Assembly: GCA_026545225.1 (NCBI GenBank)
Contig: CM048850.1
Span: 1,798,001-1,862,000 of the forward strand
Direction: 5' to 3'
Source: Cornus controversa
Taxonomy: Eukaryota > Streptophyta > Magnoliopsida > Cornales > Cornaceae
DNA: 64,000 bases
Below are positions 1 to 10,358 of this stretch, one piece after another. The translations under genes and the position numbers were made by a program. The stretch's first letter is position 1, and the number at the start of each line of letters is the position of its first letter. The notes under the pieces were generated by a model that saw nothing but the letters and a program-made list of their open reading frames with translations, did not search any database and was not told where the DNA came from.

Positions 1-648
1 GCCACCCCATACCATCCTCAAACCAGTGGCCAAGTAGAAGTATCCAATAGGGAGATTAAGAACATTCTTCAGAAAATTGTTCAGCCCGACCGGAAAGATT
101 GGTCATTGCGACTAAACGATGCATTATGGGCATACCGAACCGCATATAAAACTCCCATTGGAATGTCACCTTATCGGTTGGTTTATGGCAAGGCATGCCA
201 TCTTCCGATTGAATTGGAGCATAAAGCTATGTGGGCCACCAAAACTTTCAATTTTGACATGCAAAAGTCCGGATCTAATCGAAAGCTTCAATTAAATGAA
301 TTGGAAGAATTGCGACATGACGCGTATGAGAATGCGAAAATCTATAAGGCAAAGTCCAAAACCTTTCATGATCGTAATATTCGAGTCAAAACATTTTCGC
401 CGGGCCAAAAAGTATGGTTGTACAACTCCCGCCTCCATTTGTTTCCCGGAAAACTTCGCTCCCGTTGGGATGGTCCATTTTTGGTTAATTTCGTCACTCC
501 CCACGGAGCGGTGGAATTAAAGGACTTGAAAGACGGCTCGTTGTTCAAAGTAAATGGGCAGCGCTTAAAACTGTGCGTGGATGACCAAGTCACCACCGAA
601 TACGTGGATGTCGTCACTTTGACGGATCCCATGTATTTTGACTCATGA
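1..648 (+). pseudogene. Integrase, C-terminal part (Athila-type pol), partial
   Basis: The frame is open from base 1. It starts inside the end of the integrase catalytic core (a YHPQTSGQ motif near residue 4, then SNREIK) and runs through the plant Gypsy signature [16 protein letters not shown] to the C-terminal DNA-binding region (RSRWDGPF, then PHGAVEL). Integrase joins element cDNA to chromosomal DNA in the nucleus. The same module in element D (22200-22841) is clearly homologous, which supports the call. The upstream polyprotein lies outside the window. It is a fossil fragment with no sign of host use. Confidence 0.9.
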
Positions 649-817
649 GCCGATCCGGACGTCGCGCCATAGACGTGTAAGGTGGCGAAGCCATGGTAGC
701 TATCATGCTTCCATGATGTCCCTTTAATTTAAAGTAGGTTTGTATCTAAGCAATGTAGTATCTAATTCCCAAATATCCAAGTCCCTGTAGCATACTTGAA
801 GCTGACTGTTTTTGAGC

Positions 818-1180
818 ATCTCGATTGATCGAAACCAAGATCTCGATCAATCGAGATTTCGATTGATCGAGATTTCAGTTTCGATCGATCAAAAAATTGC
901 AGAGAATTTGCCAAGTCCAAAGTCCCGAGAGGTAGTATTCTTCGATTGCACTTCGATAGATCTTTGATCGATCGAAGATTTCGATTGATCGAAATAAAAT
1001 TTCGATTGAATGAATTAAAAGTTCGATTGATCGAAGTAAAAACTCGATTCAGTGAAGGAATTTTTGATTGATCGAGGAAGGAATTTCGATCGATCGAAGC
1101 TGATTTCGATTGATCGAAGTGAGATTTCGATCAATCGAAATCTCGATTGATCGAAATGCACATCTCGATCAATCAAGATG
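818..1180 (+). repeat. Array of short palindromes with TCGATYRATCGA core (element A)
   Basis: About ten palindromic words share the core TCGAT-NN-ATCGA with a variable centre (CA, TG, CG). Arms come in matched forms such as ATCTCGAT/ATCGAGAT and TTTCGAT/ATCGAAA, although mixed forms also occur. The words are separated by unique sequence, so this is not a simple tandem satellite. The array ends about 30 bp before a TATA-like box. The same word recurs at 9126-9240 and, in an unrelated LTR, at 29641-29863. Confidence 0.85.
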
Positions 1181-1204
1181 CACGCGATGCCTGCACGTGA
1201 TCCG

Positions 1205-1260
1205 AAAGCTTATTTAAACCGTTGGGCTTCCCTCTCATTTCAAAACAACCATCCGAATTC
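1205..1260 (+). promoter_or_regulatory. TATA-like box (TATTTAAA, 1211-1218) ahead of the third ORF of A
   Basis: TATTTAAA at 1211-1218 follows the palindrome array and precedes a pyrimidine-rich leader. Element D has the same TATTTAAA at 23313-23320 in the equivalent place, also just after a palindrome array. This suggests a separate promoter for the post-integrase ORF. It is inferred from sequence only. Confidence 0.4.
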
Positions 1261-1441
1261 TTCCCTTCCTCCGTGAGATCCAGACTTTCTCTAAGCACTC
1301 CTGAGCACTCGATCTACCATTCCCGATCATCCGCCGCCGTCCGACACAGTACGAAGCCGCCGCTAGCGCTCGAGCTATCTTCTCTTCGCGGCTGCGAGTG
1401 GGTCTTCTTCTGTTTGAGCCGTTCATCTTCTTCCTCTTGAG

Positions 1442-1829
1442 GTAAGTGATGCATGGCTACTTTTTGTATACTTTTTCACCATTTTTGATAGTTTTACGGC
1501 GTAATAAACATATTTAGATGATATTGGGTTGGATAGGTGCATTTGCGGTGTTTGTAATGAGATTTTTGCAAGTTTCAGGGGGTAGGAATTCATGTAGGAG
1601 TGAGTTTTGGCATTCTTTTTGTTTAAAATGCTTAGTGTACGGTGTCTAACCGCGGCACCTTCGTTTCGGTTACATCCGTTCACACTGCTTCTTTAAGAGC
1701 GACTTTTTGAATTCTTGTCAGCGCCATGGACTAGGACTTCATTTTCATTTTTTCTTCTTTTAGTTTATTCTTAGTTTAGTTTTCTTCTTATTTATCTTTT
1801 ATTTATGCAATTTTTGGAATGAAGTGCAG
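1442..1829 (+). other. Candidate intron in the leader of the third ORF of A
   Basis: A good donor (GAGGTAAGTGAT, GT at 1442) is followed by T-rich sequence and an acceptor (GAAGTGCAG, AG at 1828-1829). About 14 nt further on is an ATG (1844). Spliced messages for the third ORF are known in the Athila lineage. No transcript evidence is available here, so this is inference. Confidence 0.35.
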
Positions 1830-1843
1830 ACTGTTCCGAGACA

Positions 1844-2474
1844 ATGGCGAGGGTGAAGAACGCCGCCGGTTCTGTTCGAGACGTGCCCGGGTGAGCCTTC
1901 TGGTCTCGGAAGTTCCACTCAGAGCAGATTTTTGACTTAGCCGAGTTCGAGAGGCGTCCCGACACCGCGTGGACGGTTGCCGAGCTCAGGAGGCGTCGCC
2001 TCGACCGGCTATGTGTGCCTCCCACCGACGTGGCACACGAGCGCTTAGTGCAGGTCTTTTACGATCACATGACCTACTCCTGCACCGCGCCGGATACACT
2101 AGAGACGGTCATGGGCACTATCACGATCACGATTACGCCGAGCCGAATTGCGCATATGCTCGGCATCCCTCACCAGCAGCCACCGGACATGGTTGGCCCG
2201 GACGGTCAGCCACTTTTCAGGGCCGCACTCCCCGCAGACACGACACTGTTCTCGATCGTGATGGACATGTGTGGCAGGGCGTTCACCACGCCCAGTCACA
2301 ACTGCACGTCCAAATCGATGTGCCCAAGCAGGTTTTGGTTCCTAGACACCGTTCTCATCAAGAACGCGTGTCCGCTACAGCACGTGGCAGAGCGCAGGGG
2401 CGACCTCCTCCGTTGCCTCTACGCTTTCCACACGGGCACTTGGTTTTCTGTCCCATCACTGATCTGGGGGCAGA
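1844..2474 (+). pseudogene. Third ORF of A, N-terminal stretch (plant transposon-protein domain)
   Basis: This sits after integrase, where Athila elements carry an env-position ORF. The stretch from about 2015 matches the third ORF of element D over about 150 residues: LVQVFYDHM against LVKVFYHNL, then SRFWFLDTVLIKN against NHLWFLDAVLLKN, then WGQM. The pattern resembles the domain annotated in plant genomes as a putative plant transposon protein. No biochemical role is established. The nested solo LTR interrupts it at 2475. Its base composition is more GC-rich than that of D, so the two are distant relatives. Confidence 0.7.
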
Positions 2475-2602
2475 TGTAAGGACCGGAATAATTTTGACCG
2501 GTTCCGGGTGAATTTTGGCCGGATTAAATTTTTTTTCTTCGGATTAATTAAATTCCGAAAAGGGGTGTGGATATATTTCCATACAAGTGGATGGTGTATG
2601 TG

Positions 2603-2606
<4 letters not shown>

Positions 2607-2637
<31 letters not shown>
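2607..2637. repeat. (TA)n microsatellite
   Basis: An uninterrupted TA run near the 5' end of the solo LTR. Equivalent TA runs occur near the same end of the related LTRs. Confidence 0.9.
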
Positions 2638-2639
<2 letters not shown>

Positions 2640-2853
2640 AAATATATATATACATAGTACCTATATTTATATTTGATTATAAATATATGGTGGGCTTTTA
2701 CGCAATTATGAGGAAATGTGGGTGCCTATGCATGATTATACGTATAGGTAGATGAAGGAGAATACCCATGTGGTATTTTATACATATAATAAAGATATGA
2801 GTATATGTATAATTATGTAACCAAGTGGGTGAGGATGTGTGGTGCATAATGAA

Positions 2854-3032
2854 ACAAGAAGAGAAGATAAGAAATGAGAGGAGGAGAAAGAATCAGCCGA
2901 AAGGAGAAGAAAAAGAAAAGAAAAGAAAAAGAGAAAAGAAGAAGAAAAGAAGAAAGAAAAGGAAAAAGAAAAAGGAGAGAGAAGAGAGGGAAGTCGGGGA
3001 GAGAGAGAGAACCGAGAGAGAAAGAGAGAGCT
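2854..3032 (+). repeat. Purine-rich (GA) tract in LTR
   Basis: Almost pure A/G on the sense strand of the solo LTR. The E3 and chain LTRs carry the same tract in antisense as CT runs (36053-36150, 46490-46587, 49838-49950), so it is a conserved LTR feature. Reading frames across it are low-complexity artefacts. Confidence 0.85.
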
Positions 3033-4529
3033 GCCGAGAGGGGGGATCGATTCCGGTGGCTCGATCAGCGGCGAAGGGGGGCCATTTCCGGCAGAGGCAC
3101 CGACGGTGACTGTGGTTGCCCACGGTGGTGACGTCCGGCGTTGCGTGACGGCTCGATTCGTCCGAGTTGCTCGCGACTGGGTTGAGTTCGCCGATTCGGT
3201 GGAAGCTTCAACCGGTGATGATCCCGATGGTGGCCATGGCTGCCGACCGTTCACGACGAAGCTCCGGCCTAGACGACGATGACAGCTGGCTCGTGAGTTG
3301 ATGACCGCGGATGGGGGTATTCCCGGCAGTGGGTTCGGACGGCGGTATAGGGCTGAACTCGGCTGAGTTCGGCTTGACTCGGCTGTAGCGGTTTGACGGG
3401 TTCAACCTGTAGCGTGATGGTGGTTTGCGGTGTTTGGTTTCAGTTGTGGGTTGACTGAGTTTTAGGTCCGATCATGGTGGGTTTTGGGCAGTGGCTGACG
3501 GCTTTATCAGCGTCGGTGTGAGGCGGCAATTGGAGTTGACACTACGGCTGGGCAGTGGTTGTCTTGTGTGGCTCTCGATGGTGGTTGATTCCGGTGAAAT
3601 TGGTCTTCACGTGGCTGTGTATGACTGGGCTATTGGGTAGCCCTCGGCAGAAGATGGAGTTTGGGTTGGTTTGGTTTTGGGTTGATGGTGGTAACAGGAT
3701 GGTCTATGGGTTTGTTTCATTTTGTTGTGGTGATGGGGTTGGTTTGGGGTCGGTAGCTAGTGGTTTTGGATTGTGTTCAATTATATCATGGGTGGTGGTC
3801 TCGGGTCTTCATTGGCCGAGTGCACGGCTTGGTTGCGGCAGTTATAACAGCTACATGATGGTTGTTTGGGATTGGATCTTATGCACGGTAGTTTGCTGGG
3901 GCATAATTCAAGGTAATTACAGGGGTTGTGAGTTGTTAAGAGATGGTGGTATATATGGTTTTGAATTAAAGTGGGCTGCCATGGTGGTGCTCGACGGGGT
4001 TGCAAGAGGGACAAGACAGGGGGTTTCTCGGCCAGTTTAGTGGCTGAACATTGGGCTGTCATGGCCTGTTTATGGTAGACTTGGCCGAACATGGTGACTG
4101 ATATGGTTCGTCGACAGTTGTGGATTTTCTTCACGGGCTGCTAGTGTATGGTTTAGTTTAGGGGCAAAACTTGGTTTATTGATTGGGGCCTTGTATGAGC
4201 CACTTTAATTGGTGGCAGATTGTAGAGATGAAATTGGTTGATGATGTGGGTTGAGACATCATGGATTGAGATGTTTGGGCCACAACATGAATTGGGCCAA
4301 GCGTAGAAATTAGCAAGAAGGAAATGAATTGGTCTAGTGGATTTGGTCGTGTGGGTTTTGACACAAGACTGGACCGGACATGGAAAGTGGACCGCTTGGC
4401 AAGCACGGGCTTAGCAAGAGCGGGACTTAAGGCAAGTTGATTCTTGCCTCTATCTCTATGTATTTTAGATATGCTGAGTAATTTTACACATGTTCTTAAT
4501 TTGGTCATATGTGGTGTTTGCATATATAT

Positions 4530-4562
<33 letters not shown>

Positions 4563-5365
4563 AAGGTGTTTATATATATATATATGTGGGATGTGAGGAC
4601 ACTTATATATGTGGGTAGATATATCTATATATATATGCGGGCTTGGACGGTTAGAACATTGTTATACGCATGTTTAGAGATTGAGACATGTAAAGCATGC
4701 TAAATTATATATGTATATTTAGCTAGGTGTTGCCTTGCATGCTCATATGATTCTTATGCAGGAGTTGAGTATACATAAATATATATGTGTTTATATATTT
4801 TTGGTGCAGTGGTATAAATGCATGCTAGATTGATTATAGCATAGAAGGACATTGGAAAAGCATGAAATATGTGAATTGTCCTGTATGTTTTTACTACCTA
4901 TATGGGTGACATGTTATATATATATATGTATATATATATTTGCGTGATTGTATATGATTATAAGAATGCATGTTGGTTGCTCGTAGTAAATGCATGATTA
5001 GAATGAAAGCATGATTATATTTATGCTAATATACGTATACATGTGATTATATGCAAGATGTGACATCTATATATATGTTGTGTACGTGCAAATGTGATTA
5101 TGAATGATTTCCATGAAAAGTGCGTTTATTGGTGAAAATGTGAAGATGTGGTGTTTGCAGATTTATGCATGAAAGAAATGACTTTCTTGACAGATGCATA
5201 AGCATGATGGTTTCCATGATATGAGTGTGATGACATTGTGACAATCTTGGGGTGAAAGGAAAATGCATTGATTTGACAAAAATGCATTCATGGTGTGGAT
5301 AAGTGCATGAGTGTGATTATATGCACTATATATATGATTTTGGGGCAGGAGTGTGAAAATTAAGA

Positions 5366-5478
5366 TAAGGGGATGGCCCCTAGGGTGAAGACCCAAAACT
5401 TGGCCAAGAGGAGGTGCTCCCTTCGGGTTAGTAACCCGATAAAGCACAAGCAGAGTTTGGGTGCCGAAGAGACCCTTA
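5366..5478 (+). other. Foldable block with nested inverted repeats in LTR E1
   Basis: The outer arms are TAAGG near 5366 and CCTTA near 5474. Inside are CCCAAAACT against AGTTTGGG, then GTGCT against AGCAC, then CGGGTTagtAACCCG as an apical hairpin. The same nested design recurs in antisense at 47583-47696, 54250-54363 and 60903-61016. Function is unknown. Confidence 0.6.
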
Positions 5479-6189
5479 CTATTGGAGTGATGAGAAAGCC
5501 CCCTATGAATTAGTTTGGTGTGAGTTATATACGTATGTATTTGCACTTATGTGAAGCATCATGCATGATTTGAGAAACGTGGATGTTTGGGTAAAAATGC
5601 ATGAGCATGTGCATTCATGCATGATTCCATGGATCTTGTTGAGTAAGTGACGTGATATTTGATTTACATTCTTCATGTAAATGCTTCTGTTCATATATGT
5701 TTTCTATACATAATGACGTTGGATGTGTACTGCCTTGAACATGTTGTAAATGATTCTCATAAGTCATGTATAGTTGATTTAAATGTTCATAAATGCTAAA
5801 ACTGCCATGTGCATTATCGGTTCATGTATGTTAGGAGGGGCATGACTTTAAATATTATGATATATTTAAGTGCATGTATAGTTTTGAGAATATGTGAGGA
5901 TCGACCTGCTGCTGCGATGATAGTATGGTTCTATATACCTTGTTGGGCCTTTGAGCTCACCCCCTCCCAGGTTTTGCAGGTATTGCCGAGTAAGGAGTCA
6001 GTTGGGGAAACTGATAGCACCAGTTGCAGAGGTAGTAGTTAGATCCCTTAGAATCTAATTTATGTTCAGGGTAGTAGATGAATGTTGTACATTTGGATTA
6101 GATGTATTTCATTCATGTGATGTATGTATATAATACGGACATTCAAGGACTGAGACATGTATATTTTGATTATATTATGCATGTTGTAG

Positions 6190-6276
6190 AAATGCTGGGG
6201 GGACACGTGCCCAGAAGTGTCCATTTTTATTGTTTAGATATAAATGCTGGGGGGACACGTGCCCAGAAGTGTCCAT
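6190..6276 (+). repeat. Duplicated GGACACGTGCCC...GTGTCC motif
   Basis: Two copies of ATGCTGGGGGGACACGTGCC, each followed by CAGAAGTGTCCAT, lie about 50 bp apart. Each contains a G-box core (CACGTG) and self-complementary arms GGACAC/GTGTCC. E3 and chain LTRs carry both copies in antisense (32085-32155, 32470-32545). F2 has one diverged copy near 41874. Confidence 0.75.
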
Positions 6277-6526
6277 ATGAATTGTAAAGCAGGTGTGATA
6301 TGCCAGGAGCTGATTATTTAGAATGGGTCATGCCCGATTTTTGTGAAAATCCTTTGCAAGGGCCATTGATGATCTTATGTCACCTGAATGGTGTACATAT
6401 AGAATGCTTCCGCAATAAAATAGATTAAAATGAGATTAAGGTGTGGGAACTTGAAGTGAAATTACGGATTCACCCCCGTTTCCCTCGCTCCTAACCGGGT
6501 GCCGGAAACCGGGGCGTGACAGCAGA

Positions 6527-7116
6527 TGTACAAAGTCTGGGAAGGCCTCGTCAACAAGAGGATGAGGCGAGCAGCTAGTTGGCGGCTTCCCTTCCCTTTC
6601 CTGATCGCCGCTTTTCTCAGCAGTGCCAGTATACCGGTCAGTCGTACTGACATTCAGTTGGCACCGCCCACCCGCTTCACATCTACTCAGTGGGAGAGGG
6701 TGAGGCGACACTTAGAGCGACAGGACCACCAGGGTGATCCACCAGACGATGTAGATATGGATGCCCCGGTGGAGACGGATGAGGGAGAGCCTGCAGGGGC
6801 TGACTCAGAGGACGAGGAGATGGAGGAGGAGGAGATGGATGTGGCTGCAGAGCGGCATGATATTTTAGCGACGGGCTATTCCTGCCTGGCGGCTGACGTA
6901 GAGCGGCTCCAGCAGGGTTTTGACGAGCATGTCCAGGTGACGCAGAGTCAGCTGGCAGGCATTCGGACGGACATTTCTTCTCTGGCACAAGGCCAGAGAG
7001 CGATTCTAGACGAGTTCCGAGCCTTCCGGCAGGACCTGCAGTTCCTGTTCGCAGGTCGAGCTTCCGCCTCCACTTCTACTCCCACCGAGCCACCACCACC
7101 ACCCGCCTTCGAGTAG
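6527..7116 (+). pseudogene. Third ORF of A, C-terminal stretch
   Basis: It resumes after the nested LTR. The order of features matches the C-terminal half of D's third ORF (23862-24953): a stretch continuing past WGQM, a strongly acidic segment (DSEDEEMEEEEMD near residue 90), then a long helical, probably coiled-coil region (residues about 115-180) and a Pro/Ser/Thr-rich tail. The acidic-plus-coil layout suggests a protein-protein interaction segment, but no function is established. Confidence 0.65.
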
Positions 7117-8293
7117 CTACATTTTATTCATCTTGTATGCTTTACTTTCTGTATTTTTCTTTCTTTACGTCTGATAGGCCATGTTGGCCATGTTTTTTTT
7201 CATTTTTAGCTTCTTTTTGAGTATTCCACCTACATGTACACTTTGTACTGAAACTCATTTTCATCTATATGGAATACATTTATATTTTCTTTTGCACCAT
7301 GTGTTATCTTTACTGTCTTTATTTTTGCTTTCTGTCAATATATCTGTTCTCTATACTTTGACTATGTATGTAGTACCACTTGTCTACTTGTTATATGCGA
7401 TTCAGTTGATGATTTTCGTTTATTACCGCCTGGTTTCGATTCCCCATACTGTTGAGATTGCTTCAACACAGTATGGCGGTAATAAAGAAAGGCAGCCCCT
7501 TTGCGTGCTATACGTTAGCGTGCCTGGATAGTCAATATCTTATCGCATAGACCTCTTAGACAATTGGGAAACACCAGTTCAGACCCTTAGATATACAGTG
7601 ATATTGGCATTGTCTGTTTGTGCATAATTATTTCATTATGTTCTGTTTATCTACTTTTTGTTCCTTTTAATGCTCGTGGTATCCAGTTGGTGTTCTGTGC
7701 AGGTTTTTCTTATTTTCAGGATGACCGCTGCTGTGGAATACCATTTTTCTCGCATTCTGCCATCCCGGTAACTTCTTTCCTTGTTCTTCTTGTCCAAACA
7801 TTGAGGACAATGTTGCATATAAGTTTGGGGGTGCGGTATGCTATACCACTTGCATACGCATGCAATGTTCAGTCATTATATTGAGTGTCATTATAGAGCA
7901 ATTTTGTTTTCTTGATATTTTTGCATGCTTGCTATGATGTCTGGCTTTTTAAAGGAAGATCATTCGAATAAATGTCCGAGGTAAATGCAGTAGGTAGTTA
8001 AGAACTTTAACATTGTAAATACCCGCACTTTTGCAAGCTATACAGTAGGCTAGAACGGTCTACATTTTTGTCCAAATTCGAGCACGTACAGTTCTTGCCC
8101 TAAATTTGTCCTTAACCGCACAAATTCACACACATGCATTTTAAATTGTGGGGTATAAGTCTGATGGAGAATTTTGTAAATTTCTATTTTTATCTGAACA
8201 ACTTAAAGAATAAGTTCTTCCGGTTGTTGTAAAAAAAAAAAAGGGAAAAAGAAAGAAAAAGAGAAAAATATGCAATAAGCCTTCTCACTCAAT
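7117..8293 (+). other. 3' UTR of A with internal polypurine tract
   Basis: Non-coding and T-rich. Near 7798-7838 it holds the hairpin word CATTGAGGACAATG followed by TAAGTTTGGGGGTG, a second polypurine tract about 1.1 kb upstream of the terminal one. Element D has the same pairing near 25312-25350. Open frames here are T-rich and hydrophobic and have no counterpart in D. Confidence 0.6.
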
Positions 8294-8518
8294 AAACCGG
8301 ATTTCTATGCCTCAAAGCAGGGAATATTCGCGTATAAGTGTGTAAGGTTGAGCAATGATAAGCAGGTGGCTTGCTTACGCTCATCGCCTTGTAAGCTCGG
8401 TTATTAAGTCCGAGGGGTGCTTCTTCACCTAATGCCCTAAAACCAATTGGTTTGGGAGTCATTGGCCCAATGCCGCTACATGGGCTTGCAAGAAAGCAAA
8501 AAGAGCTAAGCATTGCAC
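8294..8518 (+). other. Conserved non-coding block in Athila 3' UTR (A copy)
   Basis: It runs from AACCGGATTTCTATGCCTCA through ATATTCGCGT, GCCCTAAAACCA and TGGTTTGGGAGTCA to GCATTGCAC. The same words in the same order occur in D at 25847-26072, while the surrounding UTR is unalignable by eye. A palindrome AAACCAATTGGTTT lies in its second half. Function unknown. Confidence 0.6.
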
Positions 8519-8925
8519 GGTCATCCGCACATGAGCAATCATGAATGTTTTGTGATAATGAACGAATGTGTCGAGCATTTTCAATGAGTTTTTCTCTTAA
8601 AAACAGATTTGTTCGTTTTCTTCTCCAAATATGACAAAAGCCACACGTTAGAATGCATGTTCACTTTTCAAAGAGGATTTTGGGGTTAGAATTGTTATGT
8701 TTGTTCGGACTGGCCATTATGTGGGGACTGTCGTTTATTTATAGCTTGTGAAAGTCCATTTTTGCTAATGAGAACATAGTTCTATAATACTTGTTGCATT
8801 TGCCAAATGTGAAATGAACGGATGATCGCCCTTTATCTAGTTGATGGCTGAGCACGATTAAACTTTTGTATAAGATAGTTAATTTTATTTTTGTAATATC
8901 GTATTGCTAAGGGACTAGCAATATG

Positions 8926-8939
8926 TAAGTTTGGGGGTG
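8926..8939 (+). promoter_or_regulatory. Polypurine tract of element A
   Basis: TAAGTTTGGGGGTG lies directly before the TGATAAG start of the 3' LTR. This is the usual plus-strand primer of Athila-type elements and is nearly identical to that of D (26609-26621). Confidence 0.85.
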
Positions 8940-10358
8940 TGATAAGTGTTCAATTCTATGCATTTGAACCCTCTTTATTGCATATGTTAGTTCCGTTTTT
9001 GCGTCTACCGAGATATGTTTACGGTATTTTTGTGTTTTTGATGTTTTGCAGGTATTGGAGTAAATGGAGCAAAGTTTGAAGCTTTCTGCAGTCAAGAGAA
9101 GAAATCAGAAAATGCAGCCAAAGGCATCTCGATCAATCGAGATGTTGATCTCGATTAATCGAAATCTCGATTGATCGAGATCTCATTTCGATTGATCGAA
9201 ATCTCGATCAATCGAGATTCAATCTCGATCAATCGAGATTCTGCAGAACCCACTTGGCCACTTGCTCACCTGCTCTCCCACTTGCAACAAAATCCCCCTT
9301 TTTGCACGACTTAGGGGGATTGTCTGACTTGAACAAGACTCTTGGGGGCCTTATTAATGCAATAGATATATATAGTGATATATATATATGGTGGGCCCCA
9401 AGGTTGAAAAAGGAGGCCATAAAGCACAAAAATGAGGCCATATCTCATATATCTCTCAACACACATCAGAATACTTCAAGAGAGACCTTCGGGAGAGGAA
9501 GAGGAGAAGCTGAACCAGACCAAGAAGCTTCACTTTCTTCATCAATGGAAGGGTGCAAGGCAACCATGAGCAACTAACTCTTCTACTAGGGTGTTGGTTT
9601 CAACCCCTAGCCATGTAAACTTGTTCATCTTTGTAGCTCTTGGGATTTGTAATTAAATGTTGATTATTTAGCCTAGTGATTATGTACACAAATACATCTC
9701 TTATATATATTCATTTGATATGGAATTTATTCTTGTCTTAGAGTAGATTTTGTCACTTGAATGCACAACATTTGCATATTCCACAAGAAGTGCAAATGAT
9801 GGCTAGATAATGGTGTTTAAATGAATGTGTGATGTTAGTTTGTATAGACCATGCCAAGACAAAGTAGTTTGGATGCATGTAGTGTTCACTTAGAGAGTAG
9901 AGTAATTAGGTAGTTAGTTAGGTTGAAGAGCTATGCTTGTTGAAGATGGATTATGATAGGTTAGCACACACATTGATCTTTTGATATGTCATTGAGGTCA
10001 CAAGCCTAATGACATTGTTAGGCATTTAATTAATGAATCCCATGCTTGCTACACTTATGAACATGTGAACGGCTAGTGGTGGAAACCAACCCTAGTTCTC
10101 TCTCCCAACTTTAAACTCTTTACTTTTCTTGTCATTTCATTCATGCAATAGTTGATAAACACAAATTCAAAAACCTGTTTTTAGAATTAAAGTGTAATTA
10201 ATCTTCCTTTAAGACAATTGTGACTAGTCCTCGTGGGATCGATACCCTCTATATAGAACCTTATCTACAAAGATTCGTGCTCTTGCGAGTGGTTAAATTA
10301 TATTTTGATAAAAAGGGAAAAATTAAGCTTACAATATAATTTAGTTCCGACCACATCA
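8940..10358 (+). repeat. 3' LTR of element A (1419 bp)
   Basis: It starts TGATAAGTGTTC straight after the polypurine tract and ends GACCACATCA. The end layout (GGGATCGATACCCTC, then ATTCGTGCTCTTGCGAGTGG) parallels the LTR end of D (CGATACCCCTTTCG, then ATTCGTTCTATTGCGAAGTG). It contains a palindrome array (9126-9240) and a TATA-like stretch near 9365. The start is set by the polypurine tract; the right end rests on the CA and the abrupt change into a minisatellite. Confidence 0.8.
9126..9240 (+). repeat. Palindrome array in the LTR of A
   Basis: Six words with the TCGAT-NN-ATCGA core are densely packed, several with perfect 8-bp arms (ATCTCGATCAATCGAGAT). A TATA-like run begins about 125 bp downstream. 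It is the same word family as 818-1180 in the same element. Confidence 0.9.

Larger units (their letters stand above)
2475..6521 (+). mobile_element. E1: solo LTR, Tekay/Del-like non-autonomous family, 4047 bp
   Basis: It starts TGTAAGGACCGGAAT and ends CGGGGCGTGACA. It is flanked by the 5-bp direct repeat GCAGA (2470-2474 and 6522-6526), so both ends are exact. It has no primer site, internal region or second LTR, so it is a solo LTR left by LTR-LTR recombination. In order it holds a (TA)n run, a purine-rich tract, a GC-rich part, TA-rich sequence, a foldable block (5366-5478), a splice-acceptor-like block near 5940-5990, and a duplicated GGACACGTGCCC motif. Its 3' end matches the chain LTRs at 31832 and 53187 (minus strand) almost base for base over the last 65 bp. 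Confidence 0.9.
1..10358 (+). mobile_element. Element A: Athila-type Ty3/Gypsy retrotransposon, 5' part outside window
   Basis: A fossil LTR retrotransposon cut by the window start. Parts in order: C-terminal integrase (1-648), palindrome array (818-1180), TATA-like box and leader with candidate intron (1205-1830), third ORF in two stretches (1844-2474 and 6527-7116) separated by a nested solo LTR, 3' UTR with a conserved block, polypurine tract (8926-8939) and 3' LTR (8940-10358). An extra ORF after integrase and the AAGTTTGGGGGTG polypurine tract are typical of the Athila lineage. It is broken, by the nested insertion and a few other breaks. Its 3' flank begins CTTAC; the matching left flank is outside the window, so the target duplication cannot be checked. 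Confidence 0.85.

Noticed and set aside
2778-3254. Lys/Glu/Arg-rich and Ser/Phe-rich frames
   Set aside because: Translation of a GA/CT tract; low complexity.
3555-4040. 161-aa Gly/Trp/Val-rich frame in the solo LTR
   Set aside because: A G/T-rich LTR stretch; the homologous stretch at 15223-15429 and the E3 LTR do not preserve the frame.
7181-7531. 116-aa hydrophobic frame that could pass for a membrane or envelope protein
   Set aside because: It comes from T-rich 3' UTR; element D has nothing comparable in its 3' UTR.
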